DNA of 64,000 bases from Candidatus Zhuqueibacterota bacterium (GCA_029261995.1 JAJDAF010000010.1:1-64000); one strand, 5' to 3'. Shown: positions 41,258-51,726, counted from the first letter of the stretch. Notes: a model not told the origin generated them from the sequence alone. Numbers and translations: made by a program.

Positions 41258-43588
41258 TTGAGACTTTTCTTTTTACTCGGAGCATTTTGGGCTTTTCTAG
41301 CTTATCCGGTTTATGGCCAAACTGGCACGAGCGCCACGGTCAGCGGCTTTGTCTATGATGCGGCAAATGGCGAGGCGCTCATCGGAGCTAATGTTTATCT
41401 GGAGGGCACTCAAATCGGGGCGAGTACCAACATCAGCGGCTACTACGTCATCCCAAGAATACCAGTGGGAAAGTACACGCTGGTGTTTCACTACATAGGC
41501 TACCAGGTCATCAAGCGGGAGATTGACCTGGCAGTTGGTGACCGCGAAACCATCACCCTCAGTTTGCCGGCCGAGAGCATCGAACTGCAGCGGGTTGTAG
41601 TCACCGGCGATGCCATTCCTGAGGCCGAAAAGCTTTTCGAAAAGCCGCTGTCAAAACTGCAGCTCAACGCGCGCCAGATCAAGGCTATACCCCAGGTGGC
41701 CGAGGCCGACCTGCTGCGCTCTCTGCAAACGTTGCCGGGAATTCTGCCGGTCTCAGATTTTTCTTCTGCACTTTATGTTCGGGGAGGAACGCCAGACCAG
41801 AATCTGAATTTGCTGGATGGCACCGATGTCTACAATCCCGAGCACGCGTTCGGCCTGTTTTCGACATTCAATACTGACGCCATCAAACAGGTGGAGTTGT
41901 CCAAAGGCGGATTCAGCGCCAAATACGGCGGCCGGCTGTCTTCGATTCTCGATGTCACCAACCTGGACGGCAATCGGGAGGAGTTCGAAGGCGCCGGATC
42001 AATCAGCCTGCTGAGCGCGAAGACGACTTTGCAGATGCCGCTGGGCAGCGTCGGCTCGCTCTCCGGTTCGTTCCGCCGAACCTATTTCGATAAAACAATT
42101 GCGAAGGCGATTGATGATGTGCCGGATTATTATTTCTACGACGGTAACATCAAGGCCTTCCTGGATATCAACGACAAGAATAAAATCACAATCAGCGGCT
42201 ACGGCGGTGAAGATGAGCTGGGCGTAACCTTCAATGAGGACGCGGAAGACGAGGCCGGACTGAACTACGACTGGGGCAACCGCACCGGCAGCGTGCGCTG
42301 GACACACATCTTTAATCCGCAGTTATTCGCCAACTTTTGGGTGACAGGCAGCCGCTTTGACTCTGACTTCAGTTTTGACGAGACCATCGACTTGACCGAG
42401 AAGAATTTCGTCTCGGATATTTCCTTCAAAGGCGATTTCGAATATCATCTTTCGAAGCAGGTTGTCGCCGGGTTCGGTTTTGAACAGAAGAATCTGCACC
42501 TGATTTTTCAGCAGAAGTTTCCCGGCGGACGCATCAACGTCGATACGCGGGACAAACACTATGCGTTGTACGCGCTCACGAACTGGCGTCCCAACTACCG
42601 CTGGGATATTGAAGCCGGCATGCGTTTCAACTATTTTGATGCAGATACCACATTTCAAAACTGGGCGCCCAGGTTCTCAGCGAAATACCGCTTGTCCGAC
42701 TCCATCAATTTGAAAGCGGCGGGAGGTTTCTACTACCAGTACCTGCATCGCATTCCGCGCGCCTTTGTCGCCGATATCTGGGTCGCGTCAAACAAGTTCC
42801 AGCGCGAGTCATCCTCACGGCATGCCATCGTGGGCTTCAGCAAGGACTTTGCGAATGAATTTCAACTCGAAGTCGAGACGTTTTACAAGGATTATCAAAA
42901 CATCTATTCGTTCAATCAGAACGTTGGCGTGGACATTTCAGCCGATGATTTTGATGAGAATGGCGAACCCATCTACATCAAGACCAAAGGTGTTTTTAAC
43001 CGCGGGGACGGCGATACCAAGGGGCTGGAAGTGCTGCTGCGCAAAGAGCAGGGCGCGATAACCGGTTGGGTTGGTTACGGTCTTTCGTACACGAAGTACG
43101 AAGTCGATCGAATCAATCAGGGCAGACGGTTCGCGCCTCGCCATGATAGGACCCATGCCGTGAATGTGGTGGCCAACATCGATGTGAAGAATCTAAAGAG
43201 GGTCTGGCGCGGTGAGCGACCCATTGAGCACAAGTCCAACTGGAAGATCGGCGTGACCTTCATCTATACAACAGGGCAGGCGATCACCTTGCCTGGATCC
43301 GGGTATTTTATCACAACGCTTCCCGGTCGCCCGGTGCCGGAATATCAGTTGTTTCCAAGTGAAATCAATGGATTTCGCCTGCCGCCGTATTCACGTCTGG
43401 ATTTGAGTTTGACCTGGGAGCGCCATTTCCGCGGGTGGTCCATGATGCCCTATCTGCAGGTTTTCAATGCCGGCAATCGGAAAAATGCCTGGTTTGTGGA
43501 TTATGACAACAACAACGGCGTCTCGAGTATCGACGTCGAGCACATGTTCCCGATTCTGCCGACGGTGGGTGTGAACTTCACTTTCTAG
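41258..43588 (+). CDS. TonB-dependent outer-membrane receptor with CarboxypepD_reg-like domain
   Basis: The 776-residue protein starts at a TTG with CGGAGGG six bases upstream. Signal peptide (1-21), a carboxypeptidase-regulatory-like beta domain (about 25-105: VSGFVYDAANGEALIGANVY), the plug (about 120-230, with LYVRGGTPDQNLNLLDGTDV and YGGRLSSILDVTN) and a C-terminal beta-barrel ending in VGVNFTF. This is the SusC/CarboxypepD-type architecture of Bacteroidota and relatives. It imports a ligand across the outer membrane using TonB energy; no ligand is evident. A DUF4249 lipoprotein gene follows after 35 bases, its usual companion. Confidence 0.92.
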   Translation: MRLFFLLGAFWAFLAYPVYGQTGTSATVSGFVYDAANGEALIGANVYLEGTQIGASTNISGYYVIPRIPVGKYTLVFHYIGYQVIKREIDLAVGDRETITLSLPAESIELQRVVVTGDAIPEAEKLFEKPLSKLQLNARQIKAIPQVAEADLLRSLQTLPGILPVSDFSSALYVRGGTPDQNLNLLDGTDVYNPEHAFGLFSTFNTDAIKQVELSKGGFSAKYGGRLSSILDVTNLDGNREEFEGAGSISLLSAKTTLQMPLGSVGSLSGSFRRTYFDKTIAKAIDDVPDYYFYDGNIKAFLDINDKNKITISGYGGEDELGVTFNEDAEDEAGLNYDWGNRTGSVRWTHIFNPQLFANFWVTGSRFDSDFSFDETIDLTEKNFVSDISFKGDFEYHLSKQVVAGFGFEQKNLHLIFQQKFPGGRINVDTRDKHYALYALTNWRPNYRWDIEAGMRFNYFDADTTFQNWAPRFSAKYRLSDSINLKAAGGFYYQYLHRIPRAFVADIWVASNKFQRESSSRHAIVGFSKDFANEFQLEVETFYKDYQNIYSFNQNVGVDISADDFDENGEPIYIKTKGVFNRGDGDTKGLEVLLRKEQGAITGWVGYGLSYTKYEVDRINQGRRFAPRHDRTHAVNVVANIDVKNLKRVWRGERPIEHKSNWKIGVTFIYTTGQAITLPGSGYFITTLPGRPVPEYQLFPSEINGFRLPPYSRLDLSLTWERHFRGWSMMPYLQVFNAGNRKNAWFVDYDNNNGVSSIDVEHMFPILPTVGVNFTF

Positions 43589-43623
43589 ACCCGAATCAAA
43601 TCGAATTCAAGGAGAAGAGATAG

Positions 43624-44520
43624 ATGTCAATTAAACAGAGCATTATTTTTCTGGTTGCGGCTGTGCTTGTTTTTGCGTGCGGCGAAGGCACGGTCAAGGT
43701 GGATTCCAACACCTTCCAGCCCAAGATAGTCATCCAGGGCTACCTTTTTCCGCACCAGCCGGTGGAAGTGCGCCTCATGCGAAACTTCCCTCTGGATGCG
43801 ACCATCGGTATCGGCGACATCATCCTGAGAGACGCTCGCGCCACCATCACTGACGAAGCCGGGCAGTCTTTCCCGATGACTTTTGATGTCAACAAACAGC
43901 TTTACATAAACCATGCGCTAGATGTCGAACACGGCACGAGTTATACGTTGGATGTCAGCGCCACCATCGACGCAGAGGAGCTGTCGGCCAGCTCAACCAC
44001 TACCGTTCCGACCCCTGGCTTTGAAATCCTGGAGTCCCAATCCAGGCTTGACAGCATGTTTTACCGCGAACGGAGCCAGAATGGCGAGCTGCAGCATTTT
44101 GAGGTTGTATTCAACCGTGCCGTCGGGACTGATTTTTATGCCTATGCGGTGAATGGCCTGGAGGCCGACACCTCGACCTTCATCTACGATAACCCCTTCG
44201 AGAGTTTTGACGCCGTGGATGTTCTCGATGATTTTGAAGACTTCAAATACACGTGGAGCTGGATTCAGGATCAACCCAGGACAGCCGGTGAATCCAGAAT
44301 GGAGGTGTTCTGGTTTTCTACTTGGTTCTATGGCGACCACGAAATCGTCGTTTATGGTGGCGACCGCAACTTCCGGGATTTCCTGATCAGTCAGGACCAG
44401 GTGCAGGAGATCGACGGGAATTTCCACGAGCCGGCGCTTCATATCGATGGCGACGGTATCGGCGTATTTGGTTCGGCGGTTTCAGACACCGCCTACTTCA
44501 AGGTTCTGCGTCGGTTCTAA
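43624..44520 (+). CDS. DUF4249 lipoprotein (TonB receptor partner)
   Basis: The 298-residue protein has an AAGGAGAAGAGATAG ribosome site and a lipoprotein signal ending VLVFAC (Cys19 or nearby). The opening QPKIVIQGYLFPHQPVEVRL is the signature of DUF4249, a family almost always encoded beside CarboxypepD-type TonB receptors in Bacteroidota. Proteins of this kind are thought to form a surface lid or binding partner for the receptor. The two genes here form a clear operon. Confidence 0.88.
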   Translation: MSIKQSIIFLVAAVLVFACGEGTVKVDSNTFQPKIVIQGYLFPHQPVEVRLMRNFPLDATIGIGDIILRDARATITDEAGQSFPMTFDVNKQLYINHALDVEHGTSYTLDVSATIDAEELSASSTTTVPTPGFEILESQSRLDSMFYRERSQNGELQHFEVVFNRAVGTDFYAYAVNGLEADTSTFIYDNPFESFDAVDVLDDFEDFKYTWSWIQDQPRTAGESRMEVFWFSTWFYGDHEIVVYGGDRNFRDFLISQDQVQEIDGNFHEPALHIDGDGIGVFGSAVSDTAYFKVLRRF

Positions 44521-44549
44521 CGAGCGGGCCGCCAGAGAACACCGAAAGA

Positions 44550-44591
44550 CGCACCAAGTCGGCGGGCCATCTGCCCGCCGATTCTGGTGCG
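44550..44591. repeat. Two-part stem-loop downstream of the DUF4249 gene
   Basis: CGGCGGG at 44560-44566 pairs with CCCGCCG at 44574-44580, and an outer CGCACC at 44550-44555 pairs with GGTGCG at 44586-44591. There is no T tract, so it may be an RNA 3'-end stabiliser, a factor-dependent end or a REP-type element. Confidence 0.5.
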
Positions 44592-44796
44592 CCAGCCTCA
44601 TCTCGTCCCCACAGCTGCTCTGCTTTTTCCCTTGACCGCTTATCGGGGCATCTGCGTAGGCGCCTAAAGTTAGGTAGCCCGCTTGTCGATCTAAAATACT
44701 GATATTGAACACGGATGTTACCGCTTCCGCCAGCCCGGTGGAAGTGCGCTTGCTCAGACCTCTCAGGAAAGTTACCAGGACAGGAGATGGCGCCAG

Positions 44797-47088
44797 ATGA
44801 CGTTTTCCAATATGAATCTCAAATCCAGGATGCTTGCAATATTCCTTGGCGCAATCGCCGTGGTCATGGTTGGCAACACTGTGATTACAACCAAGGTGAC
44901 CGACACTGCGTTGACTACCAGCCTCGAGTCCGCACTTCAGGTCATCTCGAGTGTGGCTGCGGACGGGGTGAAAACCGGCCTCGAGTTTGAAGATGCCGGT
45001 GCGGTCAAATCGGCGCTGCTGCCCTTCACCAAACAACCTCTGTTTTCATTTCTGGAGGTCGTCGATGACAGAGGTAAGCAGGTTTTTGGTTACCGCAGGG
45101 AAGGTTTTTCTGCGGTGCTCTCCACCGACCGGAACACTCTGAGTGGGATAGAAGATGAGATGTTTCACGCGGTCCCTATCATTTCTGACAACGCGGAGAT
45201 AGGGAGAATCATAGTAGGAGTATCTTTGGAAGGCAAGAACCAATCTCTTGCCTCTGCCAGGCTGGGCACAATCATTGTGGGATTGCTCATTCTTGTCATA
45301 CTTACTACGACGACCCTTATCGTAGCCAACGAGATTTCTACGCCAATTCAAAACATCACTGAGGCTTCGAAGAGACTTGCGCTCGGTGACCTCAATCAGA
45401 CGGTTTCCCTAAAACGCAACGATGAAATCGGCGCGCTTGCCGACTCGTTCCGCGAGATGATTGCCAGTCAGAAGGAGAAGGCGCAGCTTGCTGATGAGAT
45501 TGCGAGCGGCAACCTGAGCAGCAACATCGCGCCAAAGTCTGACGACGACGTGCTCGGCAAGGCGATGTTGACCATGAAAAACAGCATCATGGAAATGCAG
45601 ACCGAGTTGCAGGCCACCATCGATGGCCAGAAAGCAGGTGATTGGGACACTCGATGCCAGGCTGACGAAGTGCAGGGCGCCTATGCCGAACTGTTGCACG
45701 GATTCAACGACACCCTGGATGCGGTCTGCCTGCCGATCCTGGATGCGGTTGAGATCATGCAGCAATACTCGAAGGGCGATTTGGAGCTGAGTATGCGTGA
45801 ACTGCCAGGCAAGCAAATCGTACTGACCGAGGGTCTGAATGGCATTCGCACCAATTTGCGCTCTCTGATTGACGAAGGCCGGGCACTCGCGACCGCTGCC
45901 GGCGCCGGCCAGCTACACATCTTGGGCAATGTTGACCAGTTTGAGGGAGGCTACCGCGAAATCATTGAAGGGATGAACGGGGCGATCAAGAACATCGTCA
46001 GACCGGTCAACGAAGTCGTAAGCTGTTTGAAGGCGATGGCGAACGGTAACCTGGCGCGGTGGATGGACGGCGACTATCAGGGTGACTATGCTGTCATGAA
46101 GCAGGCGATGAATGATACGTTGAAATCTCTGAATGCATTGCTCATCCAGGTGGCCGTGACAGTTAATGAAGTGGCAAGTAGCGCCGTACAAGTTTCGGAT
46201 TCCAGCCAGTCGCTTTCAGACGGCGCCACCAAGCAGGCCAGCTCACTGCAGCAAATGACCGCCTCGATGAATCAGATCGGCGCTCAGACCAAGCAAAATG
46301 CAGACAACGCGCGCAAGGCGAACGAGCTTGCGGGTGGCGCTCGAAAGAATGCAGAAGCCGGCAACGGCCAGATGAAGAACATGCTTTCCGCCATGGGCGA
46401 GATCAAGCATTCTTCTGACGATATCTACAAGATTATCAAGACGATCGATGAGATTGCATTCCAAACCAACCTGCTCGCCCTGAACGCAGCCGTTGAAGCA
46501 GCACGGGCAGGAATGCACGGCAAGGGCTTTGCGGTCGTCGCCGAAGAGGTCCGGAATCTGGCCCAGCGCAGCGCCAAAGCCGCGCAGGAAACGACGCAAC
46601 TGATCGAGGACTCGGTTAGCCGAGTCGAGAATGGCACCAAAATCGCAAATGAGACGGCCAAGTCGCTGAAAAAGATTGTTGATGATGTCAATCAGGTGAC
46701 AACCCTGGTTGCCGAAATCGCCGGCGCCTCTAACGAGCAGGCTCAAGGAATTGAACAAGTGAACTCGGGCCTGGTGCAAATCGACCACGTGACCCAATCC
46801 AACACCGCTGGCGCCCAGCAAAGTGCCGCAGCTTCGCAAACCTTGCTCAGTCAGGCCAATTCTGTCAGAAGTGTGCTTGCCAGGTTCAAGCTGAAGAATG
46901 ATATCTTGGCCCCATCGACCTCAGACGCCGCCCCTCCTGCGCCAGCGATTGCAACGACGGTTGATGAAGATTACTTTGACCCGCCGCAAACCCGGGAGGA
47001 TGTGCGATTCGGCGCGTCAGAAGATAATGGAGATAAGGATCCAACAGGTTTTGTCGCCCTCGACGATGAAGAATTCGGAAATTTCTAA
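44797..47088 (+). CDS. Methyl-accepting chemotaxis protein
   Basis: The 763-residue receptor has an N-terminal membrane helix, a periplasmic sensor of about 130 residues ([20 protein letters not shown], then [16 protein letters not shown]), a second helix ([20 protein letters not shown]) and a HAMP domain (about 185-240). A long middle region (about 245-440) has repeated HAMP/heptad-like units. The cytoplasmic signalling domain follows, with the conserved hairpin tip [20 protein letters not shown] and [19 protein letters not shown]. It passes a ligand signal to a CheA/CheW complex. No che genes are nearby. There is no C-terminal CheR-binding pentapeptide. Confidence 0.92.
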   Translation: MTFSNMNLKSRMLAIFLGAIAVVMVGNTVITTKVTDTALTTSLESALQVISSVAADGVKTGLEFEDAGAVKSALLPFTKQPLFSFLEVVDDRGKQVFGYRREGFSAVLSTDRNTLSGIEDEMFHAVPIISDNAEIGRIIVGVSLEGKNQSLASARLGTIIVGLLILVILTTTTLIVANEISTPIQNITEASKRLALGDLNQTVSLKRNDEIGALADSFREMIASQKEKAQLADEIASGNLSSNIAPKSDDDVLGKAMLTMKNSIMEMQTELQATIDGQKAGDWDTRCQADEVQGAYAELLHGFNDTLDAVCLPILDAVEIMQQYSKGDLELSMRELPGKQIVLTEGLNGIRTNLRSLIDEGRALATAAGAGQLHILGNVDQFEGGYREIIEGMNGAIKNIVRPVNEVVSCLKAMANGNLARWMDGDYQGDYAVMKQAMNDTLKSLNALLIQVAVTVNEVASSAVQVSDSSQSLSDGATKQASSLQQMTASMNQIGAQTKQNADNARKANELAGGARKNAEAGNGQMKNMLSAMGEIKHSSDDIYKIIKTIDEIAFQTNLLALNAAVEAARAGMHGKGFAVVAEEVRNLAQRSAKAAQETTQLIEDSVSRVENGTKIANETAKSLKKIVDDVNQVTTLVAEIAGASNEQAQGIEQVNSGLVQIDHVTQSNTAGAQQSAAASQTLLSQANSVRSVLARFKLKNDILAPSTSDAAPPAPAIATTVDEDYFDPPQTREDVRFGASEDNGDKDPTGFVALDDEEFGNF

Positions 47089-47124
47089 AGCGACGGAACC
47101 GGGCGAAAACGCAAAGGAACAGTC

Positions 47125-47664
47125 ATGATGAAGAAGGTTGTGATTGCTTTATGTCTCACGCTGGCGTGTGGAAGCAGCAGCATTCTATTCGGCAAGGATG
47201 TGACACCCCTGCAGTTATTCTTTCTTGTGAAGCAGGCTTTCCCGGACAAACAGGAGCTTGCAATTCTTATCACAAAAGAACAGTACGAGGAGCAGGAAAC
47301 CAAGATCAAGCGTGCGACTGTACAAATGAAAATCAAAGCCATTATTCACATGGTGTCAGGCTCAAAGGATGTGGGAAGAGCTCTGCAAAAGGTCGCCGAC
47401 AACGCAATTGTCGTGTTGTTTGACTCTGAAGCTCTTACCAAGCAAGCTACCAGGCTTTACGTGCTGTCAAAGTGCAAGGAGAAGCGCATCTCTCTGGTGA
47501 CAACCTCGAAGCCTTATGGCGAGTCGGGCGCCCTGCTGTGTTTGTATAACGACAAAGCGGACAAGCTCACGATTCTTCTAAATCTCAAGAAGAATCTGCA
47601 TGAAAAGGGCAGGTTTACCGATGCTCTGGTTCAGAAATTAGGTGTGAGTGAAGTTGTGATGTAG
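47125..47664 (+). CDS. Periplasmic protein, YfiR/DUF4154-like
   Basis: The 179-residue protein has a signal peptide (KKVVIALCLTLACGSSSILF) and an AAAGGAACAGTC ribosome site. Its layout (FFLVKQAFPDKQELAILITK, NAIVVLFDSEALTKQATRLY, ISLVTTSKPYGESGALLCLY, LTILLNLKKNLHEKGRF) has the beta/alpha pattern of YfiR-like and ABC substrate-binding-like periplasmic proteins that modulate membrane signalling partners. The similarity is at pattern level only. It lies 36 bases after the chemoreceptor gene, so it may modulate that receptor's sensor domain. Confidence 0.55.
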   Translation: MMKKVVIALCLTLACGSSSILFGKDVTPLQLFFLVKQAFPDKQELAILITKEQYEEQETKIKRATVQMKIKAIIHMVSGSKDVGRALQKVADNAIVVLFDSEALTKQATRLYVLSKCKEKRISLVTTSKPYGESGALLCLYNDKADKLTILLNLKKNLHEKGRFTDALVQKLGVSEVVM

Positions 47665-47739
47665 CACAGTTTTCATTTTCGCGGCAAGGAATCACTGGGA
47701 ATATTCTGGTACCTTGTGGCATCAGGAGCGCCCTCAATC

Positions 47740-48180
47740 CTAGTGTATCAATTTTTTCAGGACCTCTTTCAATTCACGAAACTCAAATGGTTTGGCGACA
47801 GCGGCTGAGAACCCGTAGGTCTCGTAATTCGCGAGCACGGGGTCGCTTTTCGGGCTGCCACTCGAGAGAATGGCCTTGACGTTCGGGTCCAGTTTACGCA
47901 AGCGTCCGATTGTTTCCCGGCCACCAAGGCCGTTTGGGATGGAAAGGTCCATGATCACGGCATCAAATGGTTTCTTGCGTTTCGCCTTCTTGTAGAGTTC
48001 GATAGCTTCATGCCCATCCGCAGCCGTCGTGACTTCGTAGCCAAACCGGCTCAAGACTTTGGCGCCGAGGTCGCGCAGCATTTCCTCGTCGTCCACAATC
48101 AGAATCTTACCATCGCGGCGCGCTGTTGCTTTTTGACGCTGAGCAATTCGCCTGATAATGCTTCGGATCGTGTTTGTCAT
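47740..48180 (-). CDS. Single-domain response regulator
   Basis: The 146-residue form starts at ATG 48180 (AAGGAAA upstream). An N-terminal basic stretch (IIRRIAQRQKATARRDG) precedes a complete receiver: acidic pair at residues 30-31, phospho-acceptor Asp78 in AVIMDLSIPNGLGG, Ser/Lys positions in AILSSGSP and AVAKPFE. This type (receiver with the IMDLTIPGGMGG-like motif) often ends hybrid kinases; here it is free-standing. It probably relays phosphate for one of the histidine kinases in the region. Confidence 0.85.
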   Translation of the reverse strand: MTNTIRSIIRRIAQRQKATARRDGKILIVDDEEMLRDLGAKVLSRFGYEVTTAADGHEAIELYKKAKRKKPFDAVIMDLSIPNGLGGRETIGRLRKLDPNVKAILSSGSPKSDPVLANYETYGFSAAVAKPFEFRELKEVLKKLIH

Positions 48181-48381
48181 GCGCAGTTTCCTTGCTTCAT
48201 TTGATAATACATTACAGTTTGGTTGCCGAGTCGATGATCTACTTTCGACATCGATGTGCAATGACTTAACACCAATGGCAGAATGTTGCCAAAACACAAT
48301 AATTTTTGGTTACCATGACTTCGGTTGCGACATGTGTTGCTATTTTGCATTGTTTTTAGCCCTGCGGCCACAAAAATCAAT

Positions 48382-48410
48382 TTGACAAGCGAGCGCGATT
48401 TCCTTATCTT
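48382..48410 (+). promoter_or_regulatory. Sigma-70-type promoter for the NTT/HEAT transporter gene
   Basis: TTGACA at 48382-48387, a 17-base spacer and TATCTT at 48405-48410. The leader to the TTG start at 48452 would be about 35 bases. Confidence 0.55.
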
Positions 48411-48451
48411 TTCCCGACCAACAGGACTTTTCGAGGACTCAGGGCATACAT

Positions 48452-51220
48452 TTGAAATCACTTCTAAAAAAAGCCATAGATGTGCGATCAGGGGAGTTCA
48501 AGCCCGTCGCTATTATGGCTGGCTACGTGTTTGTCATCATCGCTTCCTACAATGTCCTCAAGCCCATGACGCGGTCTCTCTTCGTCACTCAGGTGGGGCT
48601 GGAGCAGTTGCCGTTTCTATACATGATGCTTGCTGTGGCGGTCGGGGCTTTTGTTTTTGTCTATCTCAAGATATCTTCCCTCTTGAGTCCGCCCAGGTTG
48701 ATTGCGGGTACCACAATAACCCTGATGGCAAGCCTGCTGCTTTTTTGGTGGTCTTTGCAACTGGGAGTTGCTTCCTCGGCGCTTTACTACTCTCTTTTCA
48801 TCTGGGCTAGCATTTATGGCGTGCTAACCACCTCACAATTCTGGTTGCTTGCTAACTACATGTTCAATTCGCGGGCTGCCAAACGGCTGTTCCCGATTCT
48901 GACCGCGAGCGGATTGGCAGGTGCGATCATGGGTGGCTATTTCACCCGTTTCCTGGTTAGATTTGTGGGAGGTACGCCGAACCTGGCCTTTTTCTGTCTG
49001 GGCTTGCTTGCGATTGCTCTTGTCTTGGGAGCCGTCGCCTGGAAGAACAGGGACAAATCCCTGGCCGGGAGACAGGCAACTCGAACAGGTCAGACTTCGA
49101 GCACCAGCCTGCGGTCCGTGTTTCAGAAGGGCGAATATCGCGGCCACCTGGGTTCAATGCTTGGCATCGTTTGCCTGACTTACATGGTTGTGCAAATCGC
49201 GGATTTTCAGTTTGTCGCATTTGCCAGCGAGTCGATGTCTGATGTCGATGACCTGACTGGCTTCCTGGGCCTCTGGCTATCGAATCTGAGTATTTTTGCG
49301 CTCGCGTTTCAGCTTCTGTTTGCCAATTCTATCTTGCAGAGATTTGGAGTTGGCGTAACTATCCTGTTTTTGCCCATCGCACTCCTCATGACCTCCGTAT
49401 GGGTCTTTTTCAGCTTCGGACTAATATCGATTCTCTCCCTGAAAGTCGGGGATGGCGCCTTTCGGCATTCCATCAATAAGGTGGGTGTGGAACTACTCTA
49501 CCTGCCCATCCCGGCGGATGTCAAGAAAAAGACGAAGGCATTCATCGACATGTTTGTTGATCGTTTTGCTCGCGGCCTTGCCGGCCTGCTCTTGCTGATT
49601 GTGTTTTCAGTGCTAAAATTCGAGGTCAACCAAATCAGCATCCTGGTCGTTGGGCTAGTTGTGATTTGGCTATGGCTGGCAAGAGTGGCCAACCGTGAGT
49701 ATGTGAACTCGTTTCGTGAGGCCATCGCCCAGCGTAAAATCGATCTTGATGCCGTGTCTTTTTCAATTACGGACCGAAGCACCATCGATTCTCTGCTTGG
49801 ATCGCTGGCCAGTTCAAATGGCCGGCAGGTTGCCTACGCGCTGCAGGTTCTACAATCCGTTGGAGGCATCGAGTTGAGTTCGACCTTGCTGGAGCTGCTC
49901 ATCCACGATAATTCGGAGGTTCGACTTCGTGCCCTGCAGTTGCTGCGTCAGCAGAACCTGCGGCCCGCGCTCGTGAAGGTCAAGCCGTTGCTGTCGGACC
50001 CTGACGAGAGTGTCCGGCGTGAGGCCGTTCGTGCGGTTTGCGAGCTGTCAGATGAAGCGCCGGAAATCTTGCTGCGTCGCTGGCTCGACGACGATGACCC
50101 AAGGCTCAAAGGCGCGGCACTGCATTTTCTTGCGGAAAACGGCGACCTGGCAAAAAAACTCCTAACTCCAGAGGCCGTTAAGGCACTCGTGCAGGGCAAT
50201 GCGGATGAACGGGTGCAAATTGCAGGTGCACTGGGCGTACTCAATGACAAGAACTATTCTGTGCACCTGCACGAACTGCTGCAGGATCCTGAAGAGCGGG
50301 TGAGAAGCAACGCGCTTGAAAGCGCCGGCATGAGCGGCGATAAACAGTTTGTTCCAAGCATGCTACCCTTTCTCGACGATCGCACATTCGGGAAGGTCGC
50401 AAGGCAGGCGCTGGCGAGACTGGGAGAATCTGTGACGCCGGAATTATCTCAAGCATTGCAGAATCAGCAGCACTCGATGGCGTTGCGCGTCAATCTCACT
50501 CGAGTCCTGAGCTTGATTGGCAGTCAGAAATCGGTTGAAGCGTTGCTGCAGGCGTTACGCTCTGGCCAGGGTGGCGCAATTCGCTACCAAACGATCAAGG
50601 CTCTCAACAAGCTGCGCCAGAATTTTCCGGAGCTGAAGTTTGATAGCAGGTTTGACGATGCCGTGGCTGATGCGCTTAGCCAATATTTTCGGACACTCAC
50701 GGTCCGCCACATTTTCGATGGCGACCTGCAGAACCGGAGCACCCGCAAAGATGAGCCCGCAGGCTGTTTGTTGCTGCAAGCTCTGCAAGAACGCCTCGAT
50801 GACCAACTCGAGTTGATCTTCAGGCTACTCGGACTGCGTTACTCTCCCAAGGATATCTACAATGCCTACGCCGCAAGAAAGAGCGAGAATCTGTCCATGC
50901 GCGCTGACGCAGTTGAATTGCTTGACAACATCCTTTCCGTGAAACACAAGCGCGCCCTGCTACCGGTCGTCGAAGGTTTGCCAGTCGAACAGGTTTTGAA
51001 GCTGGCGAACGGACACACGGATTCCGGAATCCAGACCCGCTCTGATGCCATCCACCATCTTCTCGATAGCGAAGATTCACTGCTCAGGGCGTGCGCCTTG
51101 TTCTTTGTGTACAGCAGCGGAGACGGCCCTTTGTTTGCAAAAGATGCGGAGCGTGCGCTTGCTTCTGAAAACAGGCTGGTAAGAGAGACTGCCGAGTTTG
51201 TGCTGAAACATTTGCCATAA
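48452..51220 (+). CDS. NTT-like (ATP:ADP carrier family) membrane protein fused to HEAT repeats
   Basis: The 922-residue protein starts at a TTG. The first 420 residues have about eleven to twelve membrane segments and resemble the bacterial nucleotide transporter (NTT/Npt, TlcC) family, with SYNVLKPMTRSLFVTQVGLE, a motif near the start of that family, and KKKTKAFIDMFVDRFARGLA later. From about residue 440 to the end it is a cytoplasmic HEAT domain (for example EVRLRALQLLRQQNLRPALV, DPDESVRREAVRAVCELSDE). Free-living bacteria with this fusion probably use it in signalling or other transport rather than ATP import. A cyclic-nucleotide-binding protein gene follows after 41 bases; the two parts may form one complex. 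Confidence 0.8.
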   Translation: MKSLLKKAIDVRSGEFKPVAIMAGYVFVIIASYNVLKPMTRSLFVTQVGLEQLPFLYMMLAVAVGAFVFVYLKISSLLSPPRLIAGTTITLMASLLLFWWSLQLGVASSALYYSLFIWASIYGVLTTSQFWLLANYMFNSRAAKRLFPILTASGLAGAIMGGYFTRFLVRFVGGTPNLAFFCLGLLAIALVLGAVAWKNRDKSLAGRQATRTGQTSSTSLRSVFQKGEYRGHLGSMLGIVCLTYMVVQIADFQFVAFASESMSDVDDLTGFLGLWLSNLSIFALAFQLLFANSILQRFGVGVTILFLPIALLMTSVWVFFSFGLISILSLKVGDGAFRHSINKVGVELLYLPIPADVKKKTKAFIDMFVDRFARGLAGLLLLIVFSVLKFEVNQISILVVGLVVIWLWLARVANREYVNSFREAIAQRKIDLDAVSFSITDRSTIDSLLGSLASSNGRQVAYALQVLQSVGGIELSSTLLELLIHDNSEVRLRALQLLRQQNLRPALVKVKPLLSDPDESVRREAVRAVCELSDEAPEILLRRWLDDDDPRLKGAALHFLAENGDLAKKLLTPEAVKALVQGNADERVQIAGALGVLNDKNYSVHLHELLQDPEERVRSNALESAGMSGDKQFVPSMLPFLDDRTFGKVARQALARLGESVTPELSQALQNQQHSMALRVNLTRVLSLIGSQKSVEALLQALRSGQGGAIRYQTIKALNKLRQNFPELKFDSRFDDAVADALSQYFRTLTVRHIFDGDLQNRSTRKDEPAGCLLLQALQERLDDQLELIFRLLGLRYSPKDIYNAYAARKSENLSMRADAVELLDNILSVKHKRALLPVVEGLPVEQVLKLANGHTDSGIQTRSDAIHHLLDSEDSLLRACALFFVYSSGDGPLFAKDAERALASENRLVRETAEFVLKHLP

Positions 51221-51261
51221 ATGCGTTGTATCTTTTCAGTGTTATGCTAAATTAGGTGACG

Positions 51262-51705
51262 ATGTATTCACTTATCGAGAAAGTCATCTTTCTTCAGGAT
51301 ATCGACGTTTTTGATGGCGTGCGAGTGGAAGATTTGGTGCATTTGGCTGCGATTGCTGAAGAAGTCAGGTTTGAAGCAACGGAAGAGTTGTTTCAGGCAG
51401 ACGAGTATGCCGACTCTCTCTATGTCGTCATCGGAGGGAAGATTCGTCTGCATCGCAACGGAGTTGAGATTGACGTGTATGACCGGGGCAAGGCCGTCGG
51501 CCGCTGGGCTTTGTTCGATGAGAATCCTGTGCGCGTGGGCTCGGCAATCGCTCTCGAAGAAACAGAGACTCTGAGGATCGCTCGCGACGATTTTTACGAT
51601 CTTCTCTCCGACCATGGACGCCTGGCTGGCGCGCTGCTTCAATCCGTCGCGCAGCAGCTTAAGGGTGTGCTTAACCGGTTTGCGCCCAGTGACTCAACGG
51701 TTTAG
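51262..51705 (+). CDS. Cyclic-nucleotide-binding domain protein
   Basis: The 147-residue protein (ATG 51262, AGGTG upstream; a GTG at 51256 is possible) is a lone cNMP-binding beta-roll: DVFDGVRVEDLVHLAAIAEE, ELFQADEYADSLYVVIGGKI and RWALFDENPVRVGSAIALEE. The phosphate-binding cassette lacks the canonical GE..L..R.A form (it reads RWALFDENPVRVGSA), so binding of cAMP or cGMP is doubtful. Its position directly after the NTT/HEAT gene suggests a regulatory subunit for that carrier. Confidence 0.82.
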   Translation: MYSLIEKVIFLQDIDVFDGVRVEDLVHLAAIAEEVRFEATEELFQADEYADSLYVVIGGKIRLHRNGVEIDVYDRGKAVGRWALFDENPVRVGSAIALEETETLRIARDDFYDLLSDHGRLAGALLQSVAQQLKGVLNRFAPSDSTV

Positions 51706-51726
51706 GCCATTGATGGAGTGTATTGA

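Noticed and set aside
44640-44720. Cyclic-di-GMP (GEMM) riboswitch or sigma-28 promoter upstream of the chemoreceptor gene
   Set aside because: GGTAGCCCG and TAAAGTT-like words are present, but the conserved GEMM core and the correct -10 spacing are missing.
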